Positions 22,501 to 33,591 of a DNA stretch of 64,000 nt are shown here, one piece after another; position 1 is the first letter of the stretch, and each line of letters opens with the position of its first letter. Location: the NCBI RefSeq assembly GCF_030052815.1, contig NC_079510.1, positions 2,234,288-2,298,287 of the forward strand, read 5' to 3'. The DNA is from Hevea brasiliensis (taxonomy: Eukaryota > Streptophyta > Magnoliopsida > Malpighiales > Euphorbiaceae). The notes under the pieces are model-generated. The model did not search any database and was not told the DNA's origin. It worked only from the letters and a program-made list of their open reading frames with translations. Position numbers and translations under genes: made by a program.

Positions 22501-23554
22501 CACGGCATCTATTCGAATTTTGGGTCATGGGTTCGACTGTGTGTATTGTTGGCAACGCCCTTTAAATTATGCATGATTTGATAAATTGTGATTGAAATAA
22601 ATAATTTGTCAGTGATTCAAAAGATTTTGTACTGTTTCGGAATCTAAAAGAAATGTAAATTAATCGTTATTATTTGATCAAAATGTTATTCAAATGAATA
22701 ATTTGCATGATTGAAAATGTTGATTTCAGAAGGTCAGGGATTTTGAAGAAGTTAGAAATTTTAAAATTCTACTTGTTATGAATTGTCAAGCACAAATTGT
22801 ATTAAATTTTAAATTATTAGTTGTGCACCACTGAGTTCACCAATCAGGGATAGCTTTGTATCTTTGTCATGCAGATATAGAGTAGAGGAGCAGTTGATTG
22901 AGTCACGAGACAGGGAGCTACCTGCTAGAAGTTATCGGGTATAATTTATACCCTGACTGTAAATATTTCTTTTGATATATATATTGTACGTAAATGTATG
23001 GACATGTGAAAATGGGTCTTGAGCAGTTTGTATAAAATTTGTATAAAGTTGTAATATATATATTGTAGTTTGAAACTCTCTTAATGTAAATTTTGTAATG
23101 ATGTATCTAAATTGTTTTGTTCCTAATGAAATATGAATGAAACTATTTTAATTAATTTGAATGAAATGTATTGCTAGTATATTGAGGATTATTGAATTTT
23201 GAACTTGAGAAATGGATTGAGTTGATTGTGAAATTGAAGTAGTTGTTGGGAAAATTTTTAGAAGTGCTTTTTACAGGTATTTGAAGAACTGTTTTCTCAA
23301 AATACAGAGGGAACTCTGTCAAAATTTTTATAAAAATTGTGGAAAAATAAAATGGACTAAAAATATTAACTAAATTTACTTTTAATCATATGTTTTAAAT
23401 ACTGATTAGAAATGCTCACCACTTATCAAAAATAAGAAAATTGGTTTAAAATCCCTTGTAGAGTACTTAATGAGTTATCGGTAGGTGAAGTTCGGTAGTT
23501 CATTAGGTATTCTACGGGATCATGTTATGCCTTACAAAGGGGTAAGGTATGACA
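19583..23554 (+). repeat. E2 3' LTR (3972 bp)
   Basis: Nearly identical to 12487-16466. Local exceptions are the loss of a CAG/CTG palindrome near 21095-21115 and scrambling at 22840-22920, both at CAG/CTG sites. It ends in TATGACA. No gene seen. Confidence 0.95.
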
Positions 23555-23559
23555 AGTCC
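23555..23559. repeat. E2 target duplication, right copy (AGTCC)
   Basis: It matches GGTCC at 12482-12486 at four of five bases. On the minus strand the Athila gag reading approaches here from 23771. Confidence 0.85.
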
Positions 23560-23771
23560 ATTGGTAGAAGTCCCTCATAGAAATACTGAATCAAAAGCTG
23601 CTCACTTATTTGATGAAGGGGACAGCTTGCACACAATTTCTTAAATCGTTCCCAATATTCTTACAAGCTCTCTCCATTGTACTGCCGGATGCCACAAATT
23701 TCTTTTCTTATGTTGGCAGCACGGGAAGCAGGAAAATACTTCTCCAAAAATATCTGCTTTATTCCATTCCA
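23555..23771 (-). pseudogene. gag: Athila-1 gag, middle piece
   Basis: The minus strand reads NGIKQIFLEKYFPASRAA, EICGIRQYNGESL, then EYWERFKKLCASCP and QLLIQYFYEGL. This is the conserved capsid segment of Athila-type Gag. One stop interrupts it near 23668, in place of a Tyr codon. The piece is bounded by the E3 3' LTR on the right and E2 on the left; its reading continues at 12486 once E2 and one target copy are discounted. Confidence 0.87.
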
Positions 23772-26700
23772 TGTCACACCTTACCCCTCTGTAAGGCATC
23801 ACATGATCCCGTAGAATACCTAATGAACTACCGCACTTCACCTACCGATAACTCATTAAGTACCCTACACGGGATTTTAAAATAAATTTCTTATTTTTGA
23901 TAAGTGGTGAGCATTTTCTAATAAGTACTTAAAACATGTAGTTAAACTAAAACTAGTTAATATTTTTGGTCCATTTTATTTTTACGCAAATTTTATAAAA
24001 ATTTTGACAGAGTTCCCTCTGTATTTTGAGAAACCAGTTCTTCAAATACCTGAAATAAAAGCACTTCCAATAATTTTCTAACCACTGCTTCAAATTCATA
24101 CTCAATCTCAACAAATTTCTCAAATTCACAAGTTCAATAATTCTCAAAATACTGTCAATCAATATCATTCATATTTCATTTGAAACAAAACGATTTAGAT
24201 ACATTATTACAACATTTACATTAAGAGAGTTTCAAAACCACAATATATATATTACAACTTATACAATTTTTATACAAACTGCTCAAGACCCACTTTTACA
24301 TGTCCATACATTTATGTGCAATATATACATCAAAAGAAGTATTTACAGTTAGGGTATAAATTATACTCGAAGATTTCAAGCTGATGACTCCACACACCTC
24401 AAGACTCATCTGCTCCTCTAATCTCTCAGATCTGCAAAGAATAAAGCTATCGAGTACTAGAACTCAGTGGTGCACAATATACTAAAATAATCTTTATGCA
24501 AAACTTAAAGCACATTTATTCAAAGATTTGGCTAAACATGAAAATTAAATACAAATCATGCATTGTGAGATTTTAAATGTAAACCAAGTTCATTTCAAAG
24601 TATCAAAACACATTTCACAAAACCCACAGCTAGATCATGCCATTCGAAACAAATAGAATCTCAATAGCCAGAGGCTAAAGAGAAATCACATGAATCTCGA
24701 TAGCCAGAGGCTAAAGAGAAATCATATCACAAGGCTAGCTAGCTCAAATATATGGATATCCATTCACATCCTCTTCTACTGGCACACCTCAACACTTCTC
24801 CAGAGAAGGAATCAAAATTCGAAACTAATTACCCCCACTAGTCGTGCTAGAGGGGTGTTCAAATATATGGTCATGACACTGTGGTTTCAAAACTTATCTT
24901 AACAATTTGCTAAACATTGTCATTTCAAATGTACACAATAACTTTCACAATTTAAATCAAACATCATAAGAATGCCATAATCCAATATTTCACATTATTC
25001 AAAACAATATGCAAAAGATGATTATAAAAGTATACGTTGTGCACAAACCTCAAACGAGTTGCCTGTTGGCCTTGACTCGACTCCTCGGGTTCTGTCCCGG
25101 TATTCTTTTCCACTGAAACACACAATTTTACAATGTTTCAGTACTAGAACTTAAAATAAATCCAAAGTAAACTTAGCTCCACATTTACCTAGCTCTAACG
25201 TGTTAAATTTGACGTTCTCGAAATTTTGTGTTTCGGGTTACTATTCACTGCACTATTCCAGTCAAATAGTTGACTTTTTAAGGCTTACTTGGTATGGGAA
25301 CTCTAACTTCACCCACATACCACATTTTGGTCATTAAACTTGTTGGTTTTGGTCATTTTCTCAAAGCTTAGGTCATTTTGGCAAAATTGCCAATTTTCGG
25401 TTTTGGTGCTCCAAAGTTGCACTATTCCATTGGTCAATCTACTGTTGGAATTTGGCAAAACTTCCTCCATAGAAAATGTTCCTTATTGTCTTAAGTGTAT
25501 TCTCATTTTTGGATCACCTCAATCGGAGTTTTGTAGCTCAAGTTATGGCCAAAATAAGTTTATCGCTCACGCAATCGCTCATGCTGCAATTTTGGGTTCT
25601 GGCAGATTTTGATCCAACTTTGGTCAATAATTTGATCAAGTTAAGTTCATAATTTGGTCTCACTTTCTCCATATGAAATGTTCTACTTTGTCTCAGGTTT
25701 CCATCGGTTCAAGAATCGCCTAAATCCGAGTTTTCTAGAGAGAGTTATAGCTATCCAAACATTACTGCCCAAATGAAAATCTGCAGAGTTGCAGGTTTGA
25801 TAAATTAACTTTGCTCAATAATTTGAATGGGTTAATGGCATAATTTGGGGTGATGTTCTTCATGAAAGTTTTAGATCTATATCTCCTCTAACCCCTGGCC
25901 AAATTTCAGGTCAATTTGACCTGTCTAACTCGAGTTATGACCAAATGAACAGTTACTGTTCATTTGGTCAGTTTAGTGCAGTGGCAGCCTGCTATCAACT
26001 CACTTTGGTCAATTGTTTTACCAAGTTTTGGTCAGTTTTTGGCCATGGTTCCTTAATGAAAATTGTGCTCTTTTATGTCTATTTTCATCCCCAATTGGTG
26101 GCATATCAATTAGACTTGTAAAATTTGAGTTTTGGTCCTTCAAAGTGGGTTTGGTCATGCTGCCAGCAGCATGACCATTGACCTACGAATTTGGTTTAAT
26201 TTCCTACCATTCCCACACAACTTATTTGGTCATAATTGACCACTATTTCACTTCACAATAGGTCAAACATGCCATTTATGCATTTCTCCAAATTTTGGTT
26301 CACAAAACCTAGCCTCCAAACCCTAATTCACTTAAATTGTGCAATTAACTAAATTCAAAACTTTAAACCATAATCAATCAACTAAGTAGGGTTCCTAAAC
26401 TCATTCAAACCCATTAAATTCATGCAATCCAAACTCCTCTCAAGCTGCCCGAATTTCAGTTTGGTCTCCAACAATTAATTTATTTTCATTTTAAGTTTAT
26501 TTACAAGCTCTAGATGCCACACTAACACTAATTAACAAAAAAAATTGAAGTTTATAGTACTATACCTTGAGCAGAATTTTCTTCCTCCTTTTCTTCAAAT
26601 TTTTCTTCTTTCTTTTCCTTGAATCTTCTTTCTTAGTTGCCCAAACAAGGTCTACTTATGGTAGGACAATTTTGTATGGTTGGATTTTAGTTTTTCAAGC

Positions 26701-27447
26701 TCAAAAATGAGCTTTCATGGTGGTTTTGTGAGGGAGAGAAGAGAGTGACGTTTTTGAGAAGATGAAGATGACTTTTTGTTGTTAATTTTTTTCTTTTCTT
26801 AATTTATTTTAGTTGATGGAAGACCACAAAATCCCATTTAATAAATAACTTAATTAATTTCTTATTGACATCATTCATGATGTCATCATCTTTGACTTTT
26901 CCATCTTCTTTCTTTTTCTCTTTTTTTTTTTTATTTTTCTATTAGTTTTTTAATTTAAATCTCGATTTCGAAATTTTCTTTTCTCTGATTTTATTTGACA
27001 GTTAGGTCAAGAGTCAGCTCTCGGGGTCAATTGACCAAATTGCCCCTCGCCGGTTCATCCCGGTTTGCAAATAATCTAATATTTCTTCTGGCTCCCTGAC
27101 CTAATTATTTGACTGACTTCACAGTTCTTTTTCATGATTTTCTCTTTTCCACTGTGTTCATAAGGGTCCTAAGGACCGCAGCGTCACTTTTTACGGTTCG
27201 AAATTTGAGTTTAAAATGACTTCGCAGTCGTTCCCGAGGAGGTCACTCATCGCTGTGACTCTCGGCTCGTTTAACCTCTTATGTTCTGTTTTTCTTATTT
27301 GTAGTTAACTAATTAAACATTACTAATTATTTATGTTTATGGCTTCTCAAGTTGTCTTAGGTGTGGCCCTAATCCCATTAATTGTCCTGACCGACACCGG
27401 TCACCGGAACAGTGAAATCTACCAGGCTATGCAACGGGGATGTTACA
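23772..27447 (-). repeat. E3 3' LTR (3676 bp)
   Basis: It starts (minus strand) TGTAACATCCCCG at 27447 and ends TGTGACA at 23772. The hairpin-row stretch 24365-24470 and the segment 25555-25595 are scrambled at CAG/CTG sites relative to the 5' LTR. No gene seen. Confidence 0.94.
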
Positions 27448-27462
27448 ATTCTCCCCCCCTTA
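27448..27462 (-). other. E3 polypurine tract
   Basis: On the minus strand AAGGGGGGGAGAATT directly precedes the 3' LTR. Confidence 0.85.
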
Positions 27463-27493
27463 AATAAATTTTGTCTCGAAATTTTACCTGGTA

Positions 27494-28675
27494 TCAATCT
27501 CTGAATAGCTGTGGGTGTTGTCTCCTCATGTCCTCCTCTCGTTCCCAAGTAGCTTCTTGGCCTGAATGATGGTTCCACAGCACTTTTACCAACGGTATCT
27601 GCTTATTCCGTAGCTGCTTCACCTCATAAGCCAGAATCTTTATGGGTTCTTCTTCATATGTGAGGTCTGGATTCACTTTTATTTCTTCTACTGGTAGTAC
27701 ATGAGATGGGTCTGATCGGTACCTCCTCAACATGGACACATGGAAGACATTATGTATCTTCTCCAACTCTGGAGGTAGTGCCAACCGATATGCCAAAGGA
27801 CCCACTCTTTCCAGAACCTCATATGGCCCAATGAAACGAGGACTCAGTTTCCCCTTTCTGCCGAATCTCATAATCCTCTTCCAAGGAGAAACCTTGAGGA
27901 AAACTTTCTCACCCACTGCATATTCAATATCCCTTCTCTTCAAATCAATGTAGGACTTTTGACGGTCTGATGCAGCTTTAAGTCGATCTCTGATCACCCT
28001 GATTTTCTCTTCAGTCTGTTGAACAATTTCGGGTCCGATCATCTTTCTTTCACCCACGTCATCCCAGCACAACGGGGTTCTACATTTCCTGCCATACAAA
28101 GCTTCATATGGAGGCATCCCAATGCTTGATTGGTAGCTGTTGTTATAAGCAAACTCAATCAAAGGCAAGTGTGTATCCCAACTACCCTCGAACTCAATCA
28201 CATAAGCCCGTAGCATGTCCTCCAAGATCTGAATTACCCTCTCAGACTAGCCATCTGTCTGTGGGTGGAATGCAGTACTGAAGTTCAATCTAGTTCCTAG
28301 GGTTCTCTGAAGACTACCCCAGAATCTAAAAGTGAACCTAGGATCTCTGTCTGACACGATGGATACTGGCACTCCATGTAGTCTCACAATCTCATCAATG
28401 TATAACTTGGCCAATCTGTCCAAACTGTAGTCCATCCAGACTGGCAGAAAATGAGCAGACTTAGTCAGTCTGTCAACAATGACCCAAACTGCATCATGAC
28501 TCTTCTGTGTCCTCGGAAGTCCCATCACAAAATCCATCGTTATTCTTTCCCATTTCCATTTCCAGACCGTAGCGGATGTAACAACCCAGTGGGTACTTGA
28601 TGCTCTGCCTTTACTTGCTGACAAGTTAGGCATTTGGACACAAACTCTGCCACATCTCTCTTCATACCCATCCAC
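27494..28675 (-). pseudogene. E3 integrase core, C-terminal region and chromodomain
   Basis: The frame from 28675 carries the first catalytic Asp ([11 protein letters not shown]) and second Asp (SDRDPRFTF). It ends at a TAG near 28246-28248 within FHPQTDG, where Gln (CAG) is expected. The catalytic Glu (SERV) follows just after the stop. An open frame from 28225 to 27494 (243 codons) then covers the rest of the core, the GPY-like segment KLSPRFIGPYEVLERVG and the chromodomain VLWNHHSGQEATWEREE. Only one nonsense change separates these two parts. Confidence 0.9.
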
Positions 28676-29173
28676 CAGTAATGCTCCTTTAGCCCTCTAT
28701 ACATTTTTGTACCACTAGGGTGCATGGCAAAAGGAGACTCATGTGCTTCCTTCAAAATGATCTGCCTCAAATCAACATCATTAGGAACACACATTCTGCC
28801 CTGGTGTAACAGTAAACCATCATCTCTGATTGAGAACTCTGGTTTCTTACCCTGCTGGACTTCTTCTATCAGCTTCTGATACTTCTGATCATTCTGAGCA
28901 GCCATTCTAATCTGATCAATCAACACTGGCTGTACATGCCATGCAACTGCTGTCTGCCCATCATCACTAATCTCTAAGCTGGCATGCAATGATCTCAACT
29001 CATGTACCAAAGAGAAAGGAGTAACTTGTAGACTTGCCATAGTCTTGCGACTTAGGGCGTCAGCCACAACATTAGCTTTCCCTGGCTGATAGTCTATCAG
29101 ACAATCATAGTCTTTTATCAACTCTAACCATCTCCTCTGTCTCAAATTCAACTCTTTATGGGTGCCCAAATAC
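28540..29173 (-). pseudogene. E3 RNase H end and integrase zinc domain
   Basis: After the TRIM insertion site the minus strand resumes with [34 protein letters not shown] (final RNase H region), then [20 protein letters not shown] and [15 protein letters not shown], the HHCC zinc domain. The frame changes near 28560-28575, at a CAG/CTG-rich stretch (expected Pro-Leu-Pro-Val-Pro-Glu), and the core continues in the frame from 28675. Confidence 0.88.
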
Positions 29174-29175
29174 TT

Positions 29176-29180
29176 CAAAC
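29176..29180. repeat. Target duplication CAAAC, left copy
   Basis: CAAAC at 29176-29180 and 29870-29874 flank the 689-bp U6-TRIM unit. The E1 copy of this RNase H stretch has a single copy and no insert. Confidence 0.95.
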
Positions 29181-29869
29181 TGTAACACCCTAGGCAAATC
29201 CCACATCGACAAAACACGGGAGAGATGCTGGGTTCATAAGTTGACAGTTCGTAACCCCTATTAACGCGTTTTAAAACCGTGAGGGCTTCGGCCCAGAGCG
29301 GACAATATCACTAGTGGGCCGGGCCATTACATTTGTGGTATCAGAGCCGCTCCGCGTGCAACCTTGAACGATGGTGGGGCAAACCTCAGCGAGGACGCTG
29401 AGTCCCATAAGGGGGGTGGATTGTAACAACCTAGGCAAATCCCACATCGACAAAACACGGGAGAAATGCTGGGTTCATAAGTTGACAGTTCGTAACCCCT
29501 ATTGACGCGTTTTAAAACCGTGAGGGCTTCGGCCCAGAGCGGACAATATCACTAGTGGGCCGGGCCGTTACATTTGAAAATTTTGGACCATTTCTCGATT
29601 TGTGCGTGTCATCCTTGCGCAGGGGCCATGCTAATCTTCTCTGTATCGTTCCAATCCTCGCTGAGGTTTGCCCCACCATCGTTCAAGGTTGCACGCGGAG
29701 CAGCTCTGATACCACTAATGTAACGGCCCAGCCCACTAGTGATATTGTCCGCTCTAGGCCGAAGCCCTCACGGTTTTAAAACGCGTCAATAGGGGTTACG
29801 AACTATCAACTTATGAACCCAGCATTTCTCCCGTGTTTTGTCGATGTGGGATTTGCCTAGGGTGTTACA
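29181..29869. mobile_element. TRIM/U6 snRNA chimeric insertion (689 bp)
   Basis: The order on the plus strand is: LTR (29181-29331, 151 bp), TTTG, PBS TGGTATCAGAGC (29336-29347), a 90-bp internal region ending in a GGGGGG purine tract, LTR (29422-29572), TTTG, U6 snRNA 3' part in antisense (29577-29655), part of the internal region in antisense with its PBS (29703-29714), and an inverted LTR (29719-29869). The unit is bounded by TGTAACACCC and its complement, and by perfect CAAAC duplications, so the whole chimera went in as one DNA. The internal region resembles a widespread plant TRIM family from memory; no search was made. Confidence 0.9.
29577..29655 (-). ncRNA. U6 snRNA 3' fragment (about 79 nt) inside the TRIM chimera
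   Basis: On the minus strand the segment runs from ATTGGAACGATACAG through GAAGATTAGCATGG and GATGACACGCAC to GAAATGGTCC and a T tract. This is the invariant U6 sequence from about nucleotide 27 to its 3' end. The 5' stem and any U6 promoter (USE, TATA) are absent, so it is a fragment and not a working U6 gene. The 3' end is intact including the T tract, as expected if U6 RNA was used as a template. Confidence 0.93.
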
Positions 29870-29874
29870 CAAAC
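29870..29874. repeat. Target duplication CAAAC, right copy
   Basis: Second copy of the duplication flanking the U6-TRIM chimera. The RNase H reading of E3 resumes here. Confidence 0.95.
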
Positions 29875-30849
29875 TCTTATGATCTGTGTAGATATAACAT
29901 TTCTCCCCATACAAATAATATCTCCAGATCTTAAGAGCAAACACAATGGCTGTAAGCTCCAAATCATGTGTCGGATAATTCCTCTCATGTGGTTTTAGCT
30001 GGCGTGATGCATAGGCAATGACATTTCTATCTTGCATCAACACACAACCTAACCCATTGTGAGAAGCATCACTGTAAACTGTATATTCTTTACCTGGTGT
30101 AGGTAAAGTTAGGACTGGAGCTTCTGTCAAACATCTTTTCAATTCATCAAAACTCTGTTGGCATTTATCCGTCCACTGAAATTTTACATCTTTTCTAAGC
30201 AGCTTGGTCAATGGAGATGCCAACATGGAGAATCCCTTCACAAATCTACGGTAGTATCCAGCTAAACCCAGAAAACTACGAATTTCTATGACATTTCTGG
30301 GTGGCCTCCAATTAAGGACAGCTTCAATCTTACTTGGATCTACCTTAATGCCCTCTTCTGATACTACATGCCCCAAAAAGGATATCTCCTTCAGCCAAAA
30401 TTCACACTTCGACAATTTGGCATATAACTGTTTCTCTCTCAAAGTCTGCAGTGCAATCCGCAGATGTCATCATGCTCTTCTGCATTCCTCGAATAGACCA
30501 ATATATCATCAATAAATACCACAACAAACTGGTCGAGGTATGGTCTGAAGATAGTGTTCATCAGATCCATAAAAGCAGCCGGAGCATTAGTTAACCCGAA
30601 TGGCATAACTAGGAACTCATAATGGCCATAGCGGGTTCTGAAGGCAGTTTTAGGAATACTTTGCTCTTGTACCTTCAGCTGATAATAACCTGATCTCAGG
30701 TTAATTTTGGAGAACACAGCTGCACCCCTCAATTGATCAAACAAGTCATCAATACGGGGCAATGGATATCTGTTCTTTATTGTCACCTTATTCAACTGTC
30801 GATAGTCAATGCATAACCGGAGAGTGCCATCCTTCTTCTTAACAAACAA
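29875..30849 (-). pseudogene. E3 reverse transcriptase and first part of RNase H
   Basis: The frame from 30849 shows [24 protein letters not shown] and the catalytic FIDDILVYS (about 30495-30525). It shifts near 30440-30475, close to CAG/CTG sites. The frame from 30442 continues with [33 protein letters not shown] and then RNase H ([20 protein letters not shown]), where the U6-TRIM chimera interrupts it. Just upstream a TAG replaces Trp in the VSPWGAP segment (near 30863). All catalytic residues seen are conserved. Confidence 0.88.
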
Positions 30850-30912
30850 TACTGGCGCTCCCTAAGGTGACACACTAGGGCGGATAAAGCCCTTGTCAAG
30901 TAATTCTTGTAA

Positions 30913-31192
30913 CTACACTTTCAACTCTTTCAATTCTGCAGGTGCCATTCTATATGGCGTTATGGAGATTGGGTCCACACCAGGCATAACATCAATTTCA
31001 AACTGCACCTCTCTTTCTAGAGGTAATCCTGGCAATTCATAGAGAAACACATCCGGAAAGTCACATACCGTAGGGATGTCCCTTAGTGCTGGACTCCCCA
31101 CCTGGGTGTCTATCACATGTGCCAAGTATGCTTCACACCCCTTTCTGATCATTCTTCTGGCTAGTGCAGCCGAAATGATGTTTGATGGTAGT
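30913..31192 (-). pseudogene. E3 protease-RT linker
   Basis: The minus strand reads HLLPSNIISAALARRMI, then DFPDVFLYELPGLP and ISITPYRMAPAELKELK, the conserved segment before RT in Ty3/gypsy Pol. It is separated from the protease by the TRIM cluster at 31198-31982, and a TAG ends it at 30910-30912, just before RT. Confidence 0.85.
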
Positions 31193-31197
31193 AAATG
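31193..31197. repeat. Target duplication AAATG, left copy
   Basis: AAATG at 31193-31197 and 31983-31987 flank the 785-bp TRIM cluster. E1 has a single copy in the matching stretch (about 4515). Confidence 0.9.
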
Positions 31198-31429
31198 CGT
31201 AATGGCGCGGCCCACTAGTGATATTGTCCACTCTGAACCGAAGCCCTCATGGTTTTAAAACGCGTCACTATGGGTTACGAACCACCAACTTATAAATCCC
31301 ACATCAACAAAACATGGAAGAGATGCTGGATTTATAAGTTGGTGGTTCGTAACCCATAGTGACGCGTTTTAAAACCGTGAGGGCTTCGGTCCAGAGCGGA
31401 CAATATCACTAGTGGGCCGGGCCATTACA
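31198..31429. repeat. TRIM LTR foldback (232-bp near-palindrome)
   Basis: Arms of about 98 bp are inverted copies of the TRIM LTR right part, both running from the CCGGGCC end to the TTATAAA segment. They enclose about 36 bp that reads as the rest of one LTR (CCCACATCAACAAAACATGG...). The left terminus is mutated (CGTAATGG in place of TGTAATGG). Confidence 0.85.
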
Positions 31430-31434
31430 GTATT
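31430..31434. repeat. GTATT duplication, left copy
   Basis: GTATT here and at 31827-31831 flank the complete TRIM copy, as expected for its own target duplication. Confidence 0.85.
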
Positions 31435-31826
31435 TGTAACGCCCTAGGCAAATCCCACATCGACAAAACACAGGAGAGATGCTGGGTTTATAAGTTGGTG
31501 GTTCGTAACCCCTAGTGACGCGTTTTAAAATCGTGAGAGCTTCGGTCCAGAGTGGACAATATCACTAGTGGGCCGGGCCATTACATTTGTGGTATCAGAG
31601 CCGCTCCGCGTGCAACCTTGAATGATGGTGGGGCAAACCTCAGCGAGGACGCTGAGTCCCATAAGGGGGGTGGATTGTAACACCCTAGGCAAATCCCACA
31701 TCGACAAAACACGGGAGAGATGCTGGGTTTATAAGTTGGTGGTTCGTAACCCATAGTGACGCGTTTTCAAACCGTGAGGGCTTCAGTCCAGAGCGGACAA
31801 TATCACTAGTGGGCCGGGCCATTACA
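31435..31826 (+). mobile_element. Complete TRIM miniature LTR retrotransposon (392 bp)
   Basis: Two 151-bp LTRs (31435-31585 and 31676-31826) start TGTAAC and end CATTACA. The 90-bp internal region holds the Met-tRNA PBS TGGTATCAGAGC (31590-31601) and a purine tract (AAGGGGGGTGGA) before the second LTR. There is no coding capacity. It is the same family as the chimera at 29181. At under 400 bp it is near the lower limit for LTR elements (family knowledge). Confidence 0.95.
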
Positions 31827-31831
31827 GTATT
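31827..31831. repeat. GTATT duplication, right copy
   Basis: Matches 31430-31434. Confidence 0.85.
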
Positions 31832-31982
31832 TGTAATGCCCTAGGCAAATCCCACATCGACAAAACACGGGAGAGATGCTGGGTTTATAAGTTGGTGGTT
31901 CGTAACCCCTAGTGACGCGTTTTAAAACCGTGAGGGCTTCGGTCCAGAGTGGACAATATCACTAGTGGGCCGGGCCATTACA
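31832..31982 (+). repeat. TRIM LTR (151 bp) at the right of the cluster
   Basis: Single LTR of the same family, TGTAATGCCC to CATTACA. With the foldback at 31198-31429 it forms the older insertion that received the 392-bp TRIM. AAATG (31983-31987) follows as the outer target duplication. Confidence 0.9.
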
Positions 31983-32392
31983 AAATGCCTCTCCCCGTGT
32001 ATTACCACATCACCGTACAGACGGAGACCAAAAGTGACTGTCTTTAGTCTACAGTCAATCATAGCATGATGCCTGGCTAACCAATCCATGCCCAAGATAA
32101 TATCATACTCTCTGAAGGGCATCTCAATCAAGTCTGACAGGAAAACATGTCCTTGGATCACCAAAGGACAGTCTCTATAAATTCTGTTGACCCGGACCTC
32201 TTATCCTAAAGGACTAGTTACTAGCACTTCAAAATCCATTTGCACACATGGAACAGCAAGTGAACTGACTATGCTAGCACTAACATATGAATGGGTTGAA
32301 CCCGGATCAAACAATACAAATACATCTTGACCAGAGATAGAGAATGTACCAGCTACCACATCAGAAGTCTCAACCTCTTCTCGCTGTTTCAT
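31983..32392 (-). pseudogene. E3 aspartic protease
   Basis: The minus strand holds VFVLFDPGSTHSYVSAS (active site, about 32285-32320) and, after a TAA near 32201, MPFREYDIILGMDWLARHHA. It breaks near 31983 at the TRIM cluster. Stretch 32036-32056 keeps the CTG/CAG sites that are scrambled in E1. Confidence 0.85.
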
Positions 32393-33591
32393 TGCGTAGA
32401 TTCTGGTTGAAGCACTTCCTTGTGCTGATTGACCAACTGTGCCCTGATCACAAGTAGTGCCTCTACCGCCTCTTCCTCCGCCAAATGACTGTGAACCTCG
32501 GGAGCGGGACTATGAATAGATCCTTCACAGTAGTAGGAGCTGGACCATATCTCGGAGCACTAGTACAGTCTTTAGCTATATGGCCCTTGCCTCCACAGTT
32601 AAAACAGGCTCCAGTGGCCCAATAACATTCCCCCCCATGAATCTTGCCACAAGTCTCACAGGGGCGGGCAGAATGTGAACCCTCGCTCGATCACGACTGC
32701 ACCTAGGGGTCTCTCGCCTGCAGAATCGGCCCCTACCAAATCTTTCCACCTCGACCCTGCTGGGTCCACTAAACTTCTTTTTCTTTCAGAGGTAGCACCG
32801 AACTCTGTTCAACCGATCTTTCCCCTTGTCTTTTCTCGATTTCTCACTTTTTCCTTCATCGGTTGCTTCTGCTTCAACTCTTTCCAGTTCAAGTGCTTGG
32901 GACATAAGTTCTGAGAAGTTGCGTGTCGAAATCCCACAACTTGCATCCTTATCTTTGGGCTTCAAACCCGTCTCAAATCTCTTGCATCTTGCCTTATCGG
33001 TAGTAAGGAGACTCAAAGATAATGACTCAAAGTGAGAACTCACTCTCATACTCCGCCACAGATCGGTTACCTTGTTTTAAGCTTAAAAATTATTTCAGTT
33101 TCAGATCAACATAAGCAGCTGGGATCTCTTTCTGTCTAAACACCATGATGAAGTCATCCTAGGTCAAGATCGGTGGTTCAATAAACCGTGGGGATGGTCT
33201 TCCACCGCCATACGAATCCCCTTGCAGTAGCGACACAGAGTATTCAAATTTCAGTTCATCTTGGCAGTGCAGCTTCTTAAATACTCTGTCCATTCTTTCA
33301 AGCCATTGCTCTGCCTCCAAAGGGTCCACTGTACCCTTAAATTCTGCAGCCCCATACTTTAATAATTTATCATATTGTCTGGCCGAGGCGTGGTTGTGCC
33401 ACAGTGGTTGGGGTGGAGCTTGAGCAGCATACCTGACCATTTGTTGAAACATTGCCGCCATCTGCATGCGAATCGTGGCAGAAATTGCGGCATTTGTGGT
33501 GTCTTGACCCACTGACATTCGATAAAGCTGGGGCTTCCCCTTGTGCCTCAGCTTCAACAGACTGCTCAACTGAGCGATCCCCTTCTTCCAT
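32393..33591 (-). pseudogene. gag: E3 gag
   Basis: The Met-Glu-Glu-Gly start is at 33591, homologous to 2886 in E1. The capsid core carries DKLLKYGAAEFKGTVD, EAEQWLERMDRVF and SVSLLQGDSYGGG (an expected WW is damaged). A TAG at 33159-33161 lies at the same codon as the E1 TAG at 3322. Nucleocapsid Cys/His codons lie at about 32585-32665. The basic linker (about 32660-32780) is heavily scrambled at CAG/CTG sites, and frames change several times between 32400 and 33160. Confidence 0.83.

Larger units (their letters stand above)
12487..23554 (+). mobile_element. E2: non-autonomous chromoviral LTR retrotransposon
   Basis: The two LTRs are 3980 and 3972 bp and nearly identical. The PBS is exact for initiator Met tRNA, and a PPT is present. 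The internal region is only 3.1 kb: shortened gag, a protease remnant, 1.6 kb without coding homology, then an intact integrase-C/chromodomain ORF. RT, RNase H and the integrase catalytic core are absent, so it must have been mobilised by another element's enzymes (inference). LTR ends, PBS and chromodomain resemble E1/E3, but the middle of the LTR is diverged. Confidence 0.92.

Noticed and set aside
29577..29655. A functional U6 snRNA gene
   Set aside because: The first 26 or so nucleotides and any upstream promoter element are missing, and the fragment lies within a transposon chimera.
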